Below are positions 14,993-24,156 of a stretch of DNA of 64,000 nt, piece after piece. The first letter of the stretch is position 1; every line of letters begins with the position of its first letter. The DNA comes from an uncultured Lachnospiraceae bacterium (GTDB lineage Bacteria > Bacillota > Clostridia > Lachnospirales > Lachnospiraceae), in assembly GCA_902762955.1 (NCBI GenBank), contig CACWQH010000003.1:1-64000 (forward strand), read 5' to 3'. The notes under the pieces are model-generated. The model was not told the DNA's origin. It made no database searches and saw only the letters and a list, made by a program, of their open reading frames with translations. Both the position numbers and the translations under genes were made by a program.

Positions 14993-17974
14993 GTGGCTAT
15001 TGATCAAAGAGAAGCATTGATTGCTGCTGTTAGAGCACAGGTCGAAAAAGAAAAAGCTGCTAAAGCTGCAAAGTTAAAGAAAGAACAGGAAGCTGCAAAG
15101 CTTGCCGGTGTTACCATTGCAGATGAAAAATCGGATGACAATAAACCGAAATATAAGACTTTATCTGCTGAAGATTTAGCTAAAATTGAAGAAAAGAAAA
15201 GGCGTAAATATGCAGCGGAGCATGGTATCGATTTAGATGCAGAAGAAGCTAAGGCTGCAGAAGAAGCTAAGAAGGCAGAGGAAGCTAAGAAGGCAGAGGA
15301 AGCTAAGAAGGCAGATGAAGCTAAGAAGGCTGAAGAAGCTAAGAAGGCCGCAGAAGCTAAGAAGGCTGAAGAAGCTAAAAAAGCCGCAGAGGCTAAGAAG
15401 GCACAAGAAACCAAAGAATCAGAAGAAGGCCTTGGTATGAGCATCGGTATTCAGCATGATAAGTCCGGTAAATCTTTATCAGGAACAGGAGCTAAAGAAG
15501 ACGAAGGCCTCAACAAAAAAGCATCCGGAGGTCTTGGGCTTAAGCTTAAGCTTGATGATGATAAGAAGGAAGATAAAAAATCGACCGCTACTACTGACAA
15601 TAAGCCAAAAGCAGATGAAAAAGCTAAGCTTCGTCCTGAAAAGCTTGTCGGAGGAAGTGGTTCAGTTAAGATAATTGAGGACGATAGTACTTCTGAGGAT
15701 GATGGAACAGTAACTAAAGACGGAAATACTACTGTTATTTCGGATGATGCAGGATGGAAAGCATCTGAAGAATCAAAGAAGCAAACTAATCCGGATGATA
15801 TTATTAATATAGTTCCTAACAGAGCTGCACCTTCGGGAGACGTCAAGAATATGTATGATCTTGGCGATGATGATGAAGATGCACTCGGAGCAGAGATATC
15901 TAAGCTTGCAGATTACAATGATGGTAATAAATCTGAAGAAGGCAAGGCTGATGAAACTGTTGAAGAAGAAGCTAAGAAGCAGGATAAAACTGATATTGCC
16001 AATAAAAAGCTTGCTGAGGAAGAAGCAAGAAAGAAAGCTGCTGCAGAAGCTGCAAAGAAGAAGACGGATGGTGCTTCCGGTAAGAAGATGTCTGCTGCTG
16101 AAGAAGCTTTAAAGAAGGCTGAAGCACAGAGAAATAAATTAAAAGAGGCTGAGAGAAGCGCTGATGAACGTGAGAGACGTATAGCAGAGGCTCAGGCTAA
16201 GATAAGAGCTGAGGAAGCTGCTAAAAAGAGAGCTGAAGAAGCAGAAAAGAAGAAAGCAGAAGAAGCTGCAAAACGTAAGGCTCTTGAGGAAGAACGTAAA
16301 AAAGCGGCTGAAGAAGCAAGACGTAAGGCAGAAGAAGAAGCAAGAAAGAAAGCAAAGGCAGAGGCTCAAAAGGTTGTTGATGAGGCCAAAAAGAAAGCTT
16401 CTGAGATTGAAAAGAAGCTTGCTACTGCTAAGAAAGCAGAAGAAGCAGCTACAAAGGCTACAACTGATTTAAATAAAAAGCTTGAAGATAATTCCAAAAA
16501 GCGTGCTGAAGAAGTTGAGAAGGCTAAGGTGCAGGAGGATAATCTTAATAAAGCTAAGGACGAGGCAAGAGCAAAGGCTGAAGAGGCTGCTAAGAAAAAA
16601 GCTGATGAAAGAGCTAAGAAGAGAGCTGATTTTGAAGCTAAGGCAAAGGCAGAAAAAGATGCCAGAACAAAGCTTCTTGAGGATGCTAAAAAAGCAGAGG
16701 AGGAAGCAAAGAAGGGCGTTGATACCGCTAAGGCTGGTGTAGAAGCTGCAAAGAAAGCGGTTGAGGATGCCAAGAAGAAGGTTGAGGAAGCTGCAAAACA
16801 ATTAGAAGCTGCTAAAGCTGCACAGGCTGATGAAGAAAAGAAGGTTGCAGATGCAGATAAAAAGGTAGAAGAAGCAAACAAGAAGGTAGCAGAAGAAGCT
16901 AAGAAGGTTGAAGAAACCAATAAAAAGATTGAAGCTGAAGAAAAAGCAGCAGTAGAAGCAGAAAAGAAGCTTAAGTCAGAAGAAGATGCCGCTGCAAAGG
17001 TAGATGCCGACAGCATTAAGAAGGCAGAGTTTGCGGCAGTTGTTAAGCTTGATGAATTTATTAAAGAAAACGCAGAAAAAGATAAGGCCAGAAAGGCAGA
17101 AGAAGACGCTGATAAGAAGGCTGTAGAAGAAGCAAAGAAGGCTGAAGAAGAGGCAAAGAAGGCTGTTGCTGATATCGAAAAAGAGATGGAAGCTGTCAAC
17201 AGGGAAATTGCTGAAGCAGAAAAAGCGGTTAGTGCTGCCGATACTCTTAAGCTTGATATCAAGACCTTTAATGCAGGAAGACTTCCTATCGCAGCATCAT
17301 ATCTTGTTAAGTATACAAAGGCAGAAGTGCTTGGCGATAGAATTGTTTCTGTATTTGAAGAGGTTGCAAAGTCTGAAGGCGCTTTGAGAAATATGCTTTT
17401 GTTAGGTGAGCATGGATTTGGTCTTACAAGTGTAGGTGAGGATTTCGCAAGAAGCTTCTATGACATGGGCATATGTAAGGCAAAGACCATTGCTAAGATT
17501 AAGGCTTCGGCTCTTAATAAGGTTAAGCTTGCTGATGCAATGACAAAGCTTAAGGGTGGATGTCTGGTAGTAGAAAGCTCAGGACTTATAGCAGCAGACA
17601 GATTGAGGGAACTTCTTACATTAACTGCTCCTGAAAATAATGATATTATCATGATACTTACAGGTGAGCAGGATTCTATCAAGAGACTTCTCAAGGATGT
17701 CAAAGAGGCTAATGGCAAGTTTGAGCATCAGATAAAGATTAACAGCATTAAGAATGAAGATATGGTAAGTATCGCAAAGGGATACATAGAACAAAGAGGC
17801 TTCAAGGCTGATGCTGATATCGACGGAGTAATTAAAAATGCACTTATGGCAATGGAATCCGGTAACATTGACAGAATGTTAAAGTTTATTGATGATGGAA
17901 TGCTTAAGTGTGAAGAAAGAGAAAAAGCAAAGGGAAGTAATGACCAGAAATTACTTGCTGCAGATTTTAAATAA
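14993..17974 (+). CDS. Ala/Lys/Glu-rich coiled-coil protein with degenerate AAA-like C-terminal domain
   Basis: The 993-residue protein has two long charged helical blocks (about residues 80-145 with AEEAKK repeats, and 320-750). These are expected to form extended coiled coils, like TolA- or myosin-type rods. The last 240 residues are globular: LLLGEHGFGLTSVGEDFA resembles a Walker A P-loop without the Lys, and GGCLVVESSG resembles a Walker B. The following regions resemble the lid of AAA+ ATPases such as the SpoVK/CbxX kind. Loss of the P-loop Lys suggests it no longer hydrolyses ATP. The GTG start is chosen because of AGGGGG about 10 bases before. It forms the third gene of the cluster; a terminator follows. 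Confidence 0.75.
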   Translation: MAIDQREALIAAVRAQVEKEKAAKAAKLKKEQEAAKLAGVTIADEKSDDNKPKYKTLSAEDLAKIEEKKRRKYAAEHGIDLDAEEAKAAEEAKKAEEAKKAEEAKKADEAKKAEEAKKAAEAKKAEEAKKAAEAKKAQETKESEEGLGMSIGIQHDKSGKSLSGTGAKEDEGLNKKASGGLGLKLKLDDDKKEDKKSTATTDNKPKADEKAKLRPEKLVGGSGSVKIIEDDSTSEDDGTVTKDGNTTVISDDAGWKASEESKKQTNPDDIINIVPNRAAPSGDVKNMYDLGDDDEDALGAEISKLADYNDGNKSEEGKADETVEEEAKKQDKTDIANKKLAEEEARKKAAAEAAKKKTDGASGKKMSAAEEALKKAEAQRNKLKEAERSADERERRIAEAQAKIRAEEAAKKRAEEAEKKKAEEAAKRKALEEERKKAAEEARRKAEEEARKKAKAEAQKVVDEAKKKASEIEKKLATAKKAEEAATKATTDLNKKLEDNSKKRAEEVEKAKVQEDNLNKAKDEARAKAEEAAKKKADERAKKRADFEAKAKAEKDARTKLLEDAKKAEEEAKKGVDTAKAGVEAAKKAVEDAKKKVEEAAKQLEAAKAAQADEEKKVADADKKVEEANKKVAEEAKKVEETNKKIEAEEKAAVEAEKKLKSEEDAAAKVDADSIKKAEFAAVVKLDEFIKENAEKDKARKAEEDADKKAVEEAKKAEEEAKKAVADIEKEMEAVNREIAEAEKAVSAADTLKLDIKTFNAGRLPIAASYLVKYTKAEVLGDRIVSVFEEVAKSEGALRNMLLLGEHGFGLTSVGEDFARSFYDMGICKAKTIAKIKASALNKVKLADAMTKLKGGCLVVESSGLIAADRLRELLTLTAPENNDIIMILTGEQDSIKRLLKDVKEANGKFEHQIKINSIKNEDMVSIAKGYIEQRGFKADADIDGVIKNALMAMESGNIDRMLKFIDDGMLKCEEREKAKGSNDQKLLAADFK

Positions 17975-17981
17975 TAATTGA

Positions 17982-18037
17982 AAAAAACAGTGCCGATGTT
18001 TATAATTATTGTATTGTAAATGTCGGCACTGTTTTTA
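17982..18037 (+). terminator. Rho-independent terminator before the mreB-like gene
   Basis: CAGTGCCGA (17988-17996) pairs with TCGGCACTG (18023-18031), extended by A/T pairs on the outside, and is followed by TTTTTATTT. Its position means the MreB-like gene is either reached by read-through or has its own promoter. Confidence 0.85.
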
Positions 18038-18063
18038 TTTGTGAAAAAGGATAAGGATTAATT

Positions 18064-19071
18064 ATGGTAAATATTGATATAGGAATTGATTTAGGAACCA
18101 GCAACACAGTTATATACATAAAGGACAAGGGAATAGTAGTCAATCAGCCTTCGGTTGTAGCATACGAAGTTAAAACAAAAAAGATAATAGCTGTTGGTGT
18201 CAAGGCTAAGAAAATGATTGGAAAAACTCCTGAAGGAATAGATGTGGTTTGCCCGATAGTTAAGGGAGTTATCTCTGATTATACACTTACAGAGAGAATG
18301 ATAAAGGCATATGTTAGAAACGCTATAGAGCAAAGAAAAATATGGGGTAAGCCGACTATTTGTGTATGTGTTCCAAGCGGGGTAACGCAGGTTGAAAAAA
18401 AGGCGGCGTGTGATGCTGTATTAAGAACCGGAGCAAGAAAGGTATATGTTTTGGAAGAACCTTTTGCTGCGGCTATAGGAACAAATGTAGATATTGACGG
18501 ACCTAAAGGGCATATGTTTGTGGATATAGGCGGAGGTACTACAGATATTGCTGTTGTTGCAAAGGGAGCGATAAGCATAAGTAAGTCGGTTAAGGTTGCA
18601 AGCGGTGATTTTGATGAGGCGATTATTAAATATTTAAGAAGAAAATACAGTGTTCAGCTTGGCAATATGTCTGCTGAACAGTTGAAGATAGAGATTGGAT
18701 CGGTTTATCCGAGAGAACAGGATGCAGTTGGCTATGCAAAGGGCAAGGAATTGATGAAGGGCCTTCCGACAAAGCTGCCTATCCACTCATCCGAGATAGA
18801 AGAGGCTACCGGAGAGGTTGCGGATATGATAGTTGAAGCAGTTAAGCAGGTTCTCGAGCAGACACCTCCCGAACTGGTAAATGATATAGCTGAATTTGGT
18901 ATAGTTTTGTCCGGTGGAGGAAGCAAAATCTACGGTATGGATAAGCTGATAGAGGAAAAAACAGGTGTAAGAGTAAGAAAAATGGAAAAACCCGAGCTTG
19001 TTGTAGCTACAGGAGCGGGAACGGCAAGAAAATATGTGGCTGATGAAGTGGTTATTACATCCGATGTGTAA
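18064..19071 (+). CDS. MreB/Mbl-like actin-family protein
   Basis: The 335-residue bacterial actin homologue has the phosphate-1 motif IDLGTSNT, phosphate-2 motif DIGGGTTDIAV and adenosine motif VLSGGGSKIYGMD, all intact, so nucleotide binding is expected. Such proteins polymerise at the membrane and guide cell-wall synthesis. It is not linked to mreC, mreD or rodA here but to the coiled-coil and acidic scaffold genes. This fits a paralogue (Mbl- or MreBH-like) rather than the main mreB. A specific role with the three upstream genes is inference from position. Confidence 0.87.
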   Translation: MVNIDIGIDLGTSNTVIYIKDKGIVVNQPSVVAYEVKTKKIIAVGVKAKKMIGKTPEGIDVVCPIVKGVISDYTLTERMIKAYVRNAIEQRKIWGKPTICVCVPSGVTQVEKKAACDAVLRTGARKVYVLEEPFAAAIGTNVDIDGPKGHMFVDIGGGTTDIAVVAKGAISISKSVKVASGDFDEAIIKYLRRKYSVQLGNMSAEQLKIEIGSVYPREQDAVGYAKGKELMKGLPTKLPIHSSEIEEATGEVADMIVEAVKQVLEQTPPELVNDIAEFGIVLSGGGSKIYGMDKLIEEKTGVRVRKMEKPELVVATGAGTARKYVADEVVITSDV

Positions 19072-19104
19072 TAAAAAAGTATAATAAAATCAAGGTTTAT
19101 GGTG

Positions 19105-19133
19105 TTGCTTTAAACCGTAAAATATGATATTAT
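19105..19133 (+). promoter_or_regulatory. Sigma-A-type promoter of the butyrate operon
   Basis: TTGCTT (19105-19110) and TATTAT (19128-19133) are spaced by 17 bp. The predicted transcript begins near 19140 and has a 55-nt leader with one hairpin before thl. Confidence 0.6.
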
Positions 19134-19145
19134 CTATGTATCACT

Positions 19146-19168
19146 GTCGAGTGGTATGCACACTTGAC
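19146..19168 (+). promoter_or_regulatory. Leader hairpin upstream of thl
   Basis: GTCGAGTG (19146-19153) pairs with CACTTGAC (19161-19168), eight pairs including one G-T. It is followed by AAAAA rather than T, so it is not a terminator. It could stabilise the 5' end of this expectedly abundant mRNA or act as a protein site. Confidence 0.5.
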
Positions 19169-19196
19169 AAAAAATTAAACAACGGAGGTTTTCAAA

Positions 19197-20396
19197 ATGG
19201 CAAAAAAAGTAGTTTTAGCAGGCGCATGTCGTACAGCAATCGGTACTATGGGTGGTTCATTAAGTACTACACCGGCAGCAGAGCTTGGTGCAATAGTAAT
19301 TAAGGAAGCACTTAACAGAGCAGGCGTTGCACCTGAAAAGGTAGACCAGGTTTACATGGGCTGTGTAATCCAGGCAGGTTTAGGACAGAACGTAGCACGT
19401 CAGGCATCAATTAAGGCAGGTCTTCCAATTGAGGTTCCTGCAGTTACCATCAACGTAGTTTGTGGTTCGGGTCTTAATTGTGTAAATATGGCTGCACAGA
19501 TGATTCAGGCAGGAGATGCTGATATCGTTGTTGCAGGTGGTATGGAGAATATGTCAATGGCTCCATTTGCACTTCCACAGGGACGTTACGGATACAGAAT
19601 GACTTGGCCAAGCCAGAGCCAGGGCGCTCTTGTAGATACTATGGTTAAGGATGCTCTTTGGGATGCATTTAATGACTATCATATGATCAAGACTGCTGAT
19701 AACGTAGCTGAGCAGTGGGGACTTACAAGAGAAGAGCTTGATGAGTTTGCAGCAAACAGCCAGCAGAAGGCAAGCAGAGCTATCAAAGAGGAAGCATTCA
19801 AGAAGGAAATCGTTCCTGTAGAGATTAAGAAGAAGAAAGAGACAGTTGTATTTGACACTGATGAAGGAGTTCGTGACGGTGTTACACCTGAGTCTCTTGC
19901 AAAGCTTCGTGCTCTTTATCCGGACGGATATGTTACAGCAGGTAATGCATCAGGAATCAATGATGGTGCAGCAGCGGTTGTTGTAATGTCAGAAGAGAAA
20001 GCTAAAGAACTTGGCGTTAAGCCTATGGCTACATTTGTAGCAGGTGCTCTTGCAGGTGTTGCTCCTGAGATTATGGGTGTTGGTCCTGTAGCAGCTACTA
20101 AGAAGGCTATGGCTAAGGCAGATATGAAGATTGAAGACTTTGATATCATCGAAGCAAACGAGGCTTTTGCTGCACAGTCAGTTGCAGTTGGAAAGGATCT
20201 CGGAATAGATGTAGAAAAGCAGCTTAATCCAAATGGTGGTGCTATCGCACTTGGACATCCTGTTGGAGCTTCAGGCTGCCGTATCCTTGTTACACTTCTT
20301 CATGAGATGGAAGCTAAAGATGCTAAGACAGGTCTTGCTACACTCTGTATCGGTGGTGGTATGGGTTGTGCAACCATCGTAAAGAGGGAGGACTAA
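19197..20396 (+). CDS. thlA: Acetyl-CoA C-acetyltransferase (thiolase)
   Basis: Thiolase condenses two acetyl-CoA to acetoacetyl-CoA, the entry to butyrate formation. The 399-residue protein has the acyl-enzyme cysteine C89 in [14 protein letters not shown], the histidine H354 in [10 protein letters not shown] and the second cysteine C384 in CIGGGMG. The family length is about 390-400. GGAGG lies before the ATG. It is first in the operon, one base before crt. Biosynthetic rather than degradative use follows from the operon. Confidence 0.96.
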   Translation: MAKKVVLAGACRTAIGTMGGSLSTTPAAELGAIVIKEALNRAGVAPEKVDQVYMGCVIQAGLGQNVARQASIKAGLPIEVPAVTINVVCGSGLNCVNMAAQMIQAGDADIVVAGGMENMSMAPFALPQGRYGYRMTWPSQSQGALVDTMVKDALWDAFNDYHMIKTADNVAEQWGLTREELDEFAANSQQKASRAIKEEAFKKEIVPVEIKKKKETVVFDTDEGVRDGVTPESLAKLRALYPDGYVTAGNASGINDGAAAVVVMSEEKAKELGVKPMATFVAGALAGVAPEIMGVGPVAATKKAMAKADMKIEDFDIIEANEAFAAQSVAVGKDLGIDVEKQLNPNGGAIALGHPVGASGCRILVTLLHEMEAKDAKTGLATLCIGGGMGCATIVKRED

Positions 20397-20397
20397 T

Positions 20398-21189
20398 ATG
20401 GAATTCATAACATACGAGCAGGATGGATTTGTTGGTGTTGTTACTATTAACAGACCACAGGCACTTAACGCTTTAAACAGCCAGGTGCTTGAAGAGATAG
20501 AAGCTACTTTCGATGCCATTGATTTAGATAATACAAGAGCAGTTGTTCTTACAGGTGCCGGAGAGAAGTCATTTGTTGCAGGCGCAGATATAGGAGAGAT
20601 GTCAACTCTTACAAAAGCTGAGGGTGAAGCCTTCGGTAAGAAGGGTAATGACGTATTCAGAAAAATTGAAACCTTCCCTATCCCTGTTATAGCAGCTGTT
20701 AACGGCTTTGCTTTAGGCGGCGGATGTGAGATTTCAATGAGCTGTGATATCAGAATTTGTTCTGACAATGCTGTATTTGGTCAGCCTGAGGTTGGACTCG
20801 GAATTACACCGGGCTTTGGTGGAACTCAGAGACTTGCCCGTCTTGTAGGCGCAGGTATGGCTAAGCAGATGATTTACTCTGCAAGAAATATCAAGGCTGA
20901 TGAAGCATATAGAATCGGTCTTGTAAATGCAGTTTATACTCAGGAAGAACTTCTTCCTGCTGCTAAGAAGCTTGCAGCAACTATTGCAGCAAATGCTCCG
21001 ATAGCAGTTCGTAACTGCAAGAAGGCAATTAACGAAGGTCTTGAGGTTGATATGGACAAGGCTATCGTTATTGAAGAAAAATTATTTGGTGACTGCTTCG
21101 AGACAGAAGATCAGAAGGCAGGCATGGGTAATTTCTTAGAAAAGGATAAGGAAAAGAAGCTTAAGGTTGTTCCTTTCCAAAATAAGTAA
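20398..21189 (+). CDS. crt: 3-hydroxybutyryl-CoA dehydratase (crotonase)
   Basis: Crotonase removes water from 3-hydroxybutyryl-CoA to give crotonyl-CoA. The 263-residue protein has the oxyanion-hole segment AGADIGEMS, the catalytic glutamates in GGGCEISMSCD and GQPEVGLGITPGFGGTQRL, and the usual length. Its ATG is separated from the thl stop by a single base, so the two should be translationally linked. A 99-bp spacer with a hairpin separates it from hbd. Confidence 0.95.
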   Translation: MEFITYEQDGFVGVVTINRPQALNALNSQVLEEIEATFDAIDLDNTRAVVLTGAGEKSFVAGADIGEMSTLTKAEGEAFGKKGNDVFRKIETFPIPVIAAVNGFALGGGCEISMSCDIRICSDNAVFGQPEVGLGITPGFGGTQRLARLVGAGMAKQMIYSARNIKADEAYRIGLVNAVYTQEELLPAAKKLAATIAANAPIAVRNCKKAINEGLEVDMDKAIVIEEKLFGDCFETEDQKAGMGNFLEKDKEKKLKVVPFQNK

Positions 21190-21206
21190 AAATACACGTT
21201 GGATGA

Positions 21207-21234
21207 GCCAAGCGGATGTTTTTATCTGCTTGGC
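21207..21234 (+). promoter_or_regulatory. Intercistronic hairpin between crt and hbd
   Basis: GCCAAGCgGAT (21207-21217) pairs with ATCtGCTTGGC (21224-21234) around GTTTTT. No T-run follows, so it is unlikely to terminate. Hairpins of this kind between operon genes often mark mRNA processing or 3'-end protection. Confidence 0.65.
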
Positions 21235-21288
21235 TTGTGGCGTGAAATACAAAGATGTTAGTAATACATTATTCAAGGAGGACTAAAA

Positions 21289-22128
21289 ATGATAGTAGGA
21301 GTTATTGGTGCCGGAACTATGGGTTCAGGTATTGCACAGGCTTTCGCGATGACTGACGGATATGAGGTTAGACTTTGCGACATTAAGGAAGAGTTTGCTG
21401 AGGGTGGAAAGGCTAAAATTCAGAAGAATATAGATTTCCTCGTTGGTAAAGAGAAGATTACAGCAGATAAGGGTGCAGAGATTATGAGCAAGATTACAAC
21501 AGGTCTTAACAATATCTGTGCTGATTGTGATCTTATAATCGAGGTTGCACTTGAGAAGCTTGAGATTAAGCAGAATATATTCAAAGAGCTTTCAGGTATG
21601 GTAAGCAAGGATTGTATCTTTGCTTCAAATACTTCATCACTTTCTATCACTAAGATTGGTGAGGGCTTAGACAGACCGCTTATCGGTATGCACTTCTTCA
21701 ATCCGGCTGACAGAATGAAGCTTGTTGAGGTTATCAAGGCTGAGAATACTCCACAGGATATGGTTGATAAGATTAAGGCTATAGCAGTTGAAATCGGAAA
21801 GACTCCTGTAGAGGTTAAGGAAGCTCCGGGATTTGTAGTAAACAGAATCTTAATCCCAATGATCAATGAAGCAATCGGTGTTCTTGATGCAGGTACTGCT
21901 TCAGCTGAGGATATCGATATCGCTATGCAGCTTGGTGCGTCACATCCAATGGGACCTCTTCATCTTGGAGATCTTATCGGACTTGATATCTGCCTTGCAA
22001 TTATGGAGGTTCTTTATACTGAAACTAAGGATGAGAAGTATGCTCCACAGCCGCTTCTTAAGAAGATGGTTGCAGACGGAAAGCTCGGCAGAAAGACCGG
22101 CGAAGGTTTCTTTAACTACGCAAAATAG
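21289..22128 (+). CDS. hbd: 3-hydroxybutyryl-CoA dehydrogenase
   Basis: The enzyme reduces acetoacetyl-CoA to (S)-3-hydroxybutyryl-CoA with NAD(P)H. The 279-residue protein starts with the Rossmann motif VIGAGTMGSGIAQAF, has the catalytic histidine H135 in GMHFFNPADRMKLVEV, and ends with GRKTGEGFFNY, all typical. GGAGG precedes the ATG. In the pathway it acts before Crt although its gene comes after; this thl-crt-hbd order is the one known from Butyrivibrio, Roseburia and Coprococcus. Confidence 0.96.
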   Translation: MIVGVIGAGTMGSGIAQAFAMTDGYEVRLCDIKEEFAEGGKAKIQKNIDFLVGKEKITADKGAEIMSKITTGLNNICADCDLIIEVALEKLEIKQNIFKELSGMVSKDCIFASNTSSLSITKIGEGLDRPLIGMHFFNPADRMKLVEVIKAENTPQDMVDKIKAIAVEIGKTPVEVKEAPGFVVNRILIPMINEAIGVLDAGTASAEDIDIAMQLGASHPMGPLHLGDLIGLDICLAIMEVLYTETKDEKYAPQPLLKKMVADGKLGRKTGEGFFNYAK

Positions 22129-22170
22129 TATTTAAACTATAAAAACATATAAAATGGAGGAACAAAAATC

Positions 22171-23337
22171 ATGGATTTTACATTGAGCAAAGAACATGAG
22201 ATGGCAAGAACTCTTTTCAAGGATTTCGCTGAAAATGAAGTTAAGCCGCTTGCTCAGGAAATCGACGAGCAGCACAGATTTCCAAGAGAAACAGTAGAAA
22301 AGATGGCTAAGTACGGATTCTTAGGAATTCCTGTACCAAAGGAAAATGGTGGACAGGGATGTGATCCTTTAACATATGTTATGTGTGTTGAGGAGCTTTC
22401 TAAGGTTTGCGGTACTACAGGCGTTATCGTATCAGCACATACTTCACTTTGTGTTGATCCTATTCAGACCTATGGTACTCCTGCACAGAAGGAGAAATAT
22501 CTTCCTGACCTTGCGTCAGGTAGAAAGCTTGGTGCATTTGGTCTTACTGAGCCGGGTGCAGGTACTGATGCTCAGGGACAGCAGACTAAGGCTGTACTTG
22601 ATGGAGATGAGTGGGTGCTTAATGGTTCAAAGTGCTTCATTACTAACGGTAAGGAAGCTGATGTATATATCGTTATCGCAGTTACAGGTACTGTTGAGAA
22701 GCGTGGCAAGAAGATGAAGGAAATATCAGCATTTATAGTTGATAAGGGAACTCCTGGATTCACATTTGGTACTAAGGAAAATAAGATGGGTATCTGTGGT
22801 TCATCAACCTATGAGCTTATATTTACTGATTGCCGTATCCCTAAGGATGCACTTCTTGGACAGAAGGGTAAGGGCTTCAATATTGCGATGCATACACTTG
22901 ACGGTGGACGTATCGGTATCGCTGCTCAGGCACTTGGTATTGCAGAGGGCGCTCTTGAAACTACAATCAACTATGTTAAGGAAAGAAAGCAGTTTGGCAG
23001 AAGCATAGCTCAGTTCCAGAATACACAGTTTGTTTTGGCTGACCTTGCTACTAAGGTTGAGGCTGCTAAGCTTCTTGTATATAAGGCTGCTATGAAGAAG
23101 GCTGAGTTTGCTGTTAATCCTAAGGCTTCATATTCAGTTGAGGCTGCTATGGCTAAGCTTTGTGCAGCAGAGGTAGCTATGGAAGTAACTACTAAGTGTG
23201 TTCAGTTACACGGTGGTTATGGTTACATCAAGGAGTACGATGTAGAGCGTATGATGCGTGATGCTAAGATTACTGAGATCTACGAAGGAACTTCTGAAGT
23301 TCAGCGTATGGTTATCAGCGCAAACTTATTAAAGTAG
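22171..23337 (+). CDS. bcd: Butyryl-CoA dehydrogenase
   Basis: Bcd is an FAD acyl-CoA dehydrogenase that reduces crotonyl-CoA to butyryl-CoA and, with Etf, bifurcates electrons from NADH to ferredoxin. The 388-residue protein has GLTEPGAGTDAQG, the R-x-x-x-G-R FAD region around ERKQFGRSIAQFQ and the catalytic glutamate E372 in IYEGTSEVQ. The 42-bp gap after hbd carries a GGAGG site. Short-chain specificity is inferred from the operon, not from visible residues. Confidence 0.95.
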   Translation: MDFTLSKEHEMARTLFKDFAENEVKPLAQEIDEQHRFPRETVEKMAKYGFLGIPVPKENGGQGCDPLTYVMCVEELSKVCGTTGVIVSAHTSLCVDPIQTYGTPAQKEKYLPDLASGRKLGAFGLTEPGAGTDAQGQQTKAVLDGDEWVLNGSKCFITNGKEADVYIVIAVTGTVEKRGKKMKEISAFIVDKGTPGFTFGTKENKMGICGSSTYELIFTDCRIPKDALLGQKGKGFNIAMHTLDGGRIGIAAQALGIAEGALETTINYVKERKQFGRSIAQFQNTQFVLADLATKVEAAKLLVYKAAMKKAEFAVNPKASYSVEAAMAKLCAAEVAMEVTTKCVQLHGGYGYIKEYDVERMMRDAKITEIYEGTSEVQRMVISANLLK

Positions 23338-23349
23338 GAGGAAGAGAAC

Positions 23350-24132
23350 GTGAAGATTATCGTTTGTATAAAGCAGGTACCTGATACAAAGGGCGGCGTT
23401 CAGTTCAACCCTGATGGTACATTAAACAGAGCTGCAATGCTTACAATCATGAATCCTGATGATAAGGCTGGTCTTGAGGCAGCGCTTAGATTAAAGGATG
23501 AGTACGGTGCAGAGGTTACTGTACTTACAATGGGATTACCAAAGGCTGAGGATGTTCTTCGTGAGGCTATGGCTATGGGAGCTGATAAGGGAATCCTTGT
23601 AACAGACAGAGTTTTAGGTGGTGCTGATACTTGGGCTACATCTACTACAATCGCAGGTGCAATCAGAAATCTTGAGTATGACCTTATTATCACAGGTCGT
23701 CAAGCTATCGATGGTGATACTGCTCAGGTTGGACCACAGATTGCTGAGCATCTCGGACTTCCTGTTATCTCTTATGCACAGGATATAAAGATTGATGGAG
23801 ACAGCGTTATCGTTAAGCGTCAGTATGATGACGGTTATCATATGTTAAAGGCAAAGATGCCATGTCTTATTACAGCACTTTCAGAATTAAATGATCCAAG
23901 ATATATGACTCCTGGTGGAATCTTTGATGCAGTTAAGGCTGAGATTACTACTTGGGGAAGAGCAAATCTTGTAGATGTTGATGATGCAAACCTTGGACTT
24001 AAGGGCTCACCAACTAAGATTGCAAGAGCTTCCGATAAGGTAAGAAAGGGCAGCGGAGAAAAGGTTAACCTTGATGCCGAAGAGTCAGTTAAGTATATCG
24101 TAGATAAGTTAAAAGATAAGCACGTAATATAA
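23350..24132 (+). CDS. etfB: Electron transfer flavoprotein, beta subunit
   Basis: EtfB is the small subunit of the flavoprotein that works with Bcd; in bifurcating complexes it holds the FAD that splits NADH electrons. The 260-residue sequence begins MKIIVCIKQVPDT, with the conserved DKAGLEAALRLKD, ITGRQAIDGDTAQVGPQIAEHLGLP and the C-terminal helix SVKYIVDKLK. It lies 12 bp after bcd and starts from GTG at 23350, preceded by GGAGGAAG. Confidence 0.95.
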   Translation: MKIIVCIKQVPDTKGGVQFNPDGTLNRAAMLTIMNPDDKAGLEAALRLKDEYGAEVTVLTMGLPKAEDVLREAMAMGADKGILVTDRVLGGADTWATSTTIAGAIRNLEYDLIITGRQAIDGDTAQVGPQIAEHLGLPVISYAQDIKIDGDSVIVKRQYDDGYHMLKAKMPCLITALSELNDPRYMTPGGIFDAVKAEITTWGRANLVDVDDANLGLKGSPTKIARASDKVRKGSGEKVNLDAEESVKYIVDKLKDKHVI

Positions 24133-24156
24133 TATAAAGGAAAAGTGGTGAATAAA

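Noticed and set aside
16366..17262. Minus-strand open frame of 298 codons, Ser/Ala/Phe rich
   Set aside because: A composition shadow of the AEEAKK repeats; no start context, and the plus strand has clear coding.
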